From: Gammaproteobacteria bacterium | GTDB lineage: Bacteria > Pseudomonadota > Gammaproteobacteria > GCA-001735895 | NCBI GenBank assembly: GCA_015494335.1 | Contig: WGBK01000064.1 | Coordinates: 1-6,721, forward strand | Reading direction: 5' to 3' | DNA length: 6,721 bases | Shown: positions 4,798-6,721 of the stretch, piece by piece | Position numbering within the stretch: the stretch's first letter is position 1 | Layout: every line of letters starts with the position of its first letter | Translations under genes and position numbers: made by a program | Notes under the pieces: model-generated | Database searches by the model: none | What the model saw: only the letters and a program-made list of their open reading frames with translations | Told to the model about the DNA's origin: nothing

Positions 4798-6054
4798 ATG
4801 AGTTTCCAGCACATTCGCCTCCCCGAACAGGGCGAGCGCATCACCGCCAACGCGGATCACAGCCTCAATGTCCCCGACCAGCCGATCATTCCCTTCATCG
4901 AGGGCGACGGCATCGGTTCGGATATCACGCCGGTGATGCAGGCCGTGGTGGATGCCGCGGTGCAGAAGGCCTACGAGGGTCGTCGCGCGATTCAGTGGAT
5001 GGAAATCTATGCCGGCGAGAAGGCCACCCGGGTCTACGGCGAGAACGAGTGGCTGCCCGAGGAAAGCCTGCGTGCGATGGAGGAGTTCATCGTCTCCATC
5101 AAGGGGCCGCTGACCACGCCAATCGGCGGCGGCATGCGTTCGCTCAATGTCGCCATCCGCCAGCAACTCGATCTCTATGCCTGTGTGCGTCCGGTACGCT
5201 ACTTCCCCGGCATCGAGACACCGCTGAAGAAGCCGGAAGATACGGAGATGACCATCTTCCGAGAGAACACCGAGGACATCTACGCCGGCATCGAGTGGGA
5301 GGCTGGCTCCGAGGAGGTGAAGAAGGTGATTCGCTTCCTTACAGAAGACATGGGCGTGACCAGCATCCGCTTCCCCGACAGCTCCGGTATCGGCATCAAG
5401 CCGGTATCCGAGGAAGGTTCGAAGCGGCTGATCCGCAAGGCCTTCCAGTATGCCGTCGACAATGACCGCGATTCGGTGACCCTGGTGCACAAGGGCAATA
5501 TCATGAAATACACCGAGGGTGCCTTCCGCAACTGGGGCTATGAACTGGCGCGGGACGAGTTCGGCGCGACGGTCATCGGCGATGGCCCCTGGTGCGAGTT
5601 CAAGAACCCGAAGAGCGGCAAGACCATCACCGTCAAGGATGTCATCGCCGACAACTTCCTGCAGCAGATCCTGTTGCGGCCGAAGGAATACGATGTCATC
5701 GCCACACTCAATCTCAATGGCGACTACATTTCCGACGCGCTGGCGGCCCAGGTCGGTGGCATTGGCATCGCGCCGGGTGCCAATATTGCCGATACCGTCG
5801 GCGTGTTCGAGGCCACCCACGGCACCGCGCCGAAGTACACCGGCATGAACAAGGTCAACCCGGGATCGCTGATCCTGTCGGCGGAAATGATGCTGCGCTA
5901 CATGGGCTGGACCGAGGCGGCGGATCTCGTCATCAAGGGCATGGAAGGCGCCATCGGCGCCAAGCGCGTGACCTACGATCTGGCGCGCAACGAGCCGGAT
6001 GCGGTGGAGCTGAGCACCTCCGACTTCGGCCAGGAAGTGATAGCCCGCATGTGA
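4798..6054 (+). CDS. icd: NADP-dependent isocitrate dehydrogenase
   Basis: Icd oxidatively decarboxylates isocitrate to 2-oxoglutarate with NADP+ in the TCA cycle and is a main cytoplasmic NADPH source. The product is 418 residues; E. coli Icd is 416, and E. coli numbering plus two fits throughout. Isocitrate-binding residues are Ser115, Asn117, Arg121, Arg131 and Arg155; catalytic Tyr162 and Lys232 are present; metal ligands are Asp285, Asp309 and Asp313. NADP+ rather than NAD+ use is indicated by Lys346-Tyr347 after HGTAP and by Tyr393 and Arg397. Ser115 matches E. coli Ser113, the serine phosphorylated by AceK; aceK is not in the window, so that control is only possible. The ATG at 4798 has GAGGA five bases upstream and gives a standard N-terminus. 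The gene has its own -10 and a strong terminator, so it is probably a single-gene unit. Confidence 0.98.
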   Translation: MSFQHIRLPEQGERITANADHSLNVPDQPIIPFIEGDGIGSDITPVMQAVVDAAVQKAYEGRRAIQWMEIYAGEKATRVYGENEWLPEESLRAMEEFIVSIKGPLTTPIGGGMRSLNVAIRQQLDLYACVRPVRYFPGIETPLKKPEDTEMTIFRENTEDIYAGIEWEAGSEEVKKVIRFLTEDMGVTSIRFPDSSGIGIKPVSEEGSKRLIRKAFQYAVDNDRDSVTLVHKGNIMKYTEGAFRNWGYELARDEFGATVIGDGPWCEFKNPKSGKTITVKDVIADNFLQQILLRPKEYDVIATLNLNGDYISDALAAQVGGIGIAPGANIADTVGVFEATHGTAPKYTGMNKVNPGSLILSAEMMLRYMGWTEAADLVIKGMEGAIGAKRVTYDLARNEPDAVELSTSDFGQEVIARM

Positions 6055-6083
6055 TTCCGGGCGGACTCCCGTCCGGACGACTC

Positions 6084-6112
6084 AAAGGCGGCCCACGGGT
6101 CGCCTTTTTTCT
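6084..6112 (+). terminator. Rho-independent terminator of icd
   Basis: AAAGGCG (6084-6090) pairs with CGCCTTT (6101-6107), extended inward by about three pairs (G-T, C-G, C-G), and runs into six T at 6105-6110, then CTT. It starts 29 bases after the icd stop. A smaller stem (CGGAC 6062-6066 with GTCCG 6071-6075) precedes it. Read from the minus strand only three T follow the stem, so termination of ppsR here would be weaker. Confidence 0.88.
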
Positions 6113-6127
6113 TGCGGGTGCTACGGA

Positions 6128-6721
6128 TCAATCGTCCACATGCTTCAGCACCGGCTTGCTGAGCCGCTTGAGACCACTCAGCTCCACCACCTTGGTGGCG
6201 ATCTCCTCGATCGACATGTCCGAGGTATTCACATAGGGAATGCGGTATTGCTCGAACAACTGCTCGGCAGCGCGCAGTTCCTTGCGGCACTGTTCGATCG
6301 AGGCGTAGCGGCTGCCGGGGCGTCGTTCCTCGCGGATGCGCGCCAGCCGCTGCGGGTCGGTGGTGAGGCCGAACAGCTTGTTGCGATACTGCTTGATGTG
6401 TCGCGGCAGATCCTCCGAATCCATGTCCTCTTCGGTGATCGGGTAGTTGGCGGCGCGAATGCCAAACTGCAGGGCCAGGTAGAGGCAGGTTGGCGTCTTG
6501 CCGCTGCGCGACACGCCGATGATGATGACATCGGCCTGGCTGTACTGCTTGGTGGTGGCACCGTCGTCGTGGATCAGCGCGAAATCGATGGCGTCGATGC
6601 GCGATTCGTAGAGCGAGGGATTGCTGATGCGGTGGGACTTGCCGGACTCGTGTACCGAGTGGGCGTGCAACTCCTGCTCCAGCACCGGCAGGAACTGTTC
6701 GAAGGGGTCGATCACCAGGGC
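6128..6721 (-). CDS. ppsR: PEP synthase regulatory protein, PpsR/DUF299 family (5' end missing)
   Basis: This family (PSRP) is a bifunctional ADP-dependent kinase and Pi-dependent pyrophosphorylase that inactivates and reactivates phosphoenolpyruvate synthase by acting on a threonine next to its catalytic histidine. The visible 197 residues are the C-terminal part; E. coli PpsR is 277, so about 80 N-terminal residues lie beyond the edge. The frame is still open at 6721; a GTG at 6715 is an internal valine (ALVIDPFEQF), not the start. Seen: IDFALIHDDG (45-54 of the visible part), the P-loop-like GVSRSGKTPT (69-78), IRAANYP, KLFGLTTDPQRL, IREER, YAS--QC and the conserved end VEEIATK-like stretch. 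E. coli has Cys where Ser73 lies in the P-loop. ppsA is commonly divergent from this gene and may lie to the right. It converges on icd with the icd terminator between. Confidence 0.95.
   Translation of the reverse strand, partial: ALVIDPFEQFLPVLEQELHAHSVHESGKSHRISNPSLYESRIDAIDFALIHDDGATTKQYSQADVIIIGVSRSGKTPTCLYLALQFGIRAANYPITEEDMDSEDLPRHIKQYRNKLFGLTTDPQRLARIREERRPGSRYASIEQCRKELRAAEQLFEQYRIPYVNTSDMSIEEIATKVVELSGLKRLSKPVLKHVDD

Noticed and set aside
4564..5820. A 418-residue open frame on the minus strand opposite icd
   Set aside because: Complete Icd with every active-site residue lies on the other strand; the antisense frame also crosses the icd promoter, both hairpins and the 3' end of cspD, and has no family features.
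1..6721. CRISPR array, insertion sequence, phage, toxin-antitoxin or defence genes
   Set aside because: There are no spaced direct repeats, transposase or integrase motifs or att-like duplications, and all coding space is taken by recognised housekeeping genes.

Overview
The window is a stretch of core, housekeeping chromosome from a GC-rich proteobacterium, most likely a gammaproteobacterium. This rests on protein similarity to Escherichia coli and Pseudomonas families recalled from knowledge, and on gene order. The block cspD <> clpS-clpA > < infA (divergent, then convergent) is the arrangement known from E. coli, and icd beside cspD is known from Pseudomonas. I cannot name a genus from the sequence. 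I see no tRNA, rRNA, CRISPR array, insertion sequence, phage gene or toxin-antitoxin pair.

Layout, left to right. fabD (malonyl-CoA:ACP transacylase, minus strand) runs off the left edge and lacks only its last few residues. A 128-base divergent promoter region separates it from infA (translation initiation factor IF1, plus). infA converges on clpA (minus), the AAA+ unfoldase of the ClpAP protease. Upstream of clpA lies its adaptor gene clpS (minus), probably in the same operon. A 487-base non-coding region rich in dyad symmetries follows. Then come cspD (cold-shock-domain protein, plus), a pair of hairpins, icd (NADP-dependent isocitrate dehydrogenase, plus) with a clear terminator, and the 3' part of ppsR (PEP synthase regulatory kinase/pyrophosphorylase, minus), which runs off the right edge.

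How the genes work together. ClpS delivers N-end-rule substrates to ClpA, which unfolds them for ClpP (not in the window). CspD in E. coli is a stationary-phase inhibitor of replication. InfA acts in translation initiation. FabD supplies malonyl-ACP for fatty acid synthesis. Icd controls carbon flow through the TCA cycle, and PpsR controls PEP synthase and hence gluconeogenesis. The Clp/CspD/InfA group is an old conserved neighbourhood; fabD and ppsR at the two ends look like local additions.

No new protein system is visible. The parts most worth a second look are non-coding: the clpS-cspD intergenic region, with several perfect inverted repeats next to candidate promoters and a strong leader hairpin with alternative pairings; the short hairpin that ends at the icd ribosome binding site; and the placement of fabD next to infA rather than fabH. 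All promoter and RNA-structure calls were made by eye.
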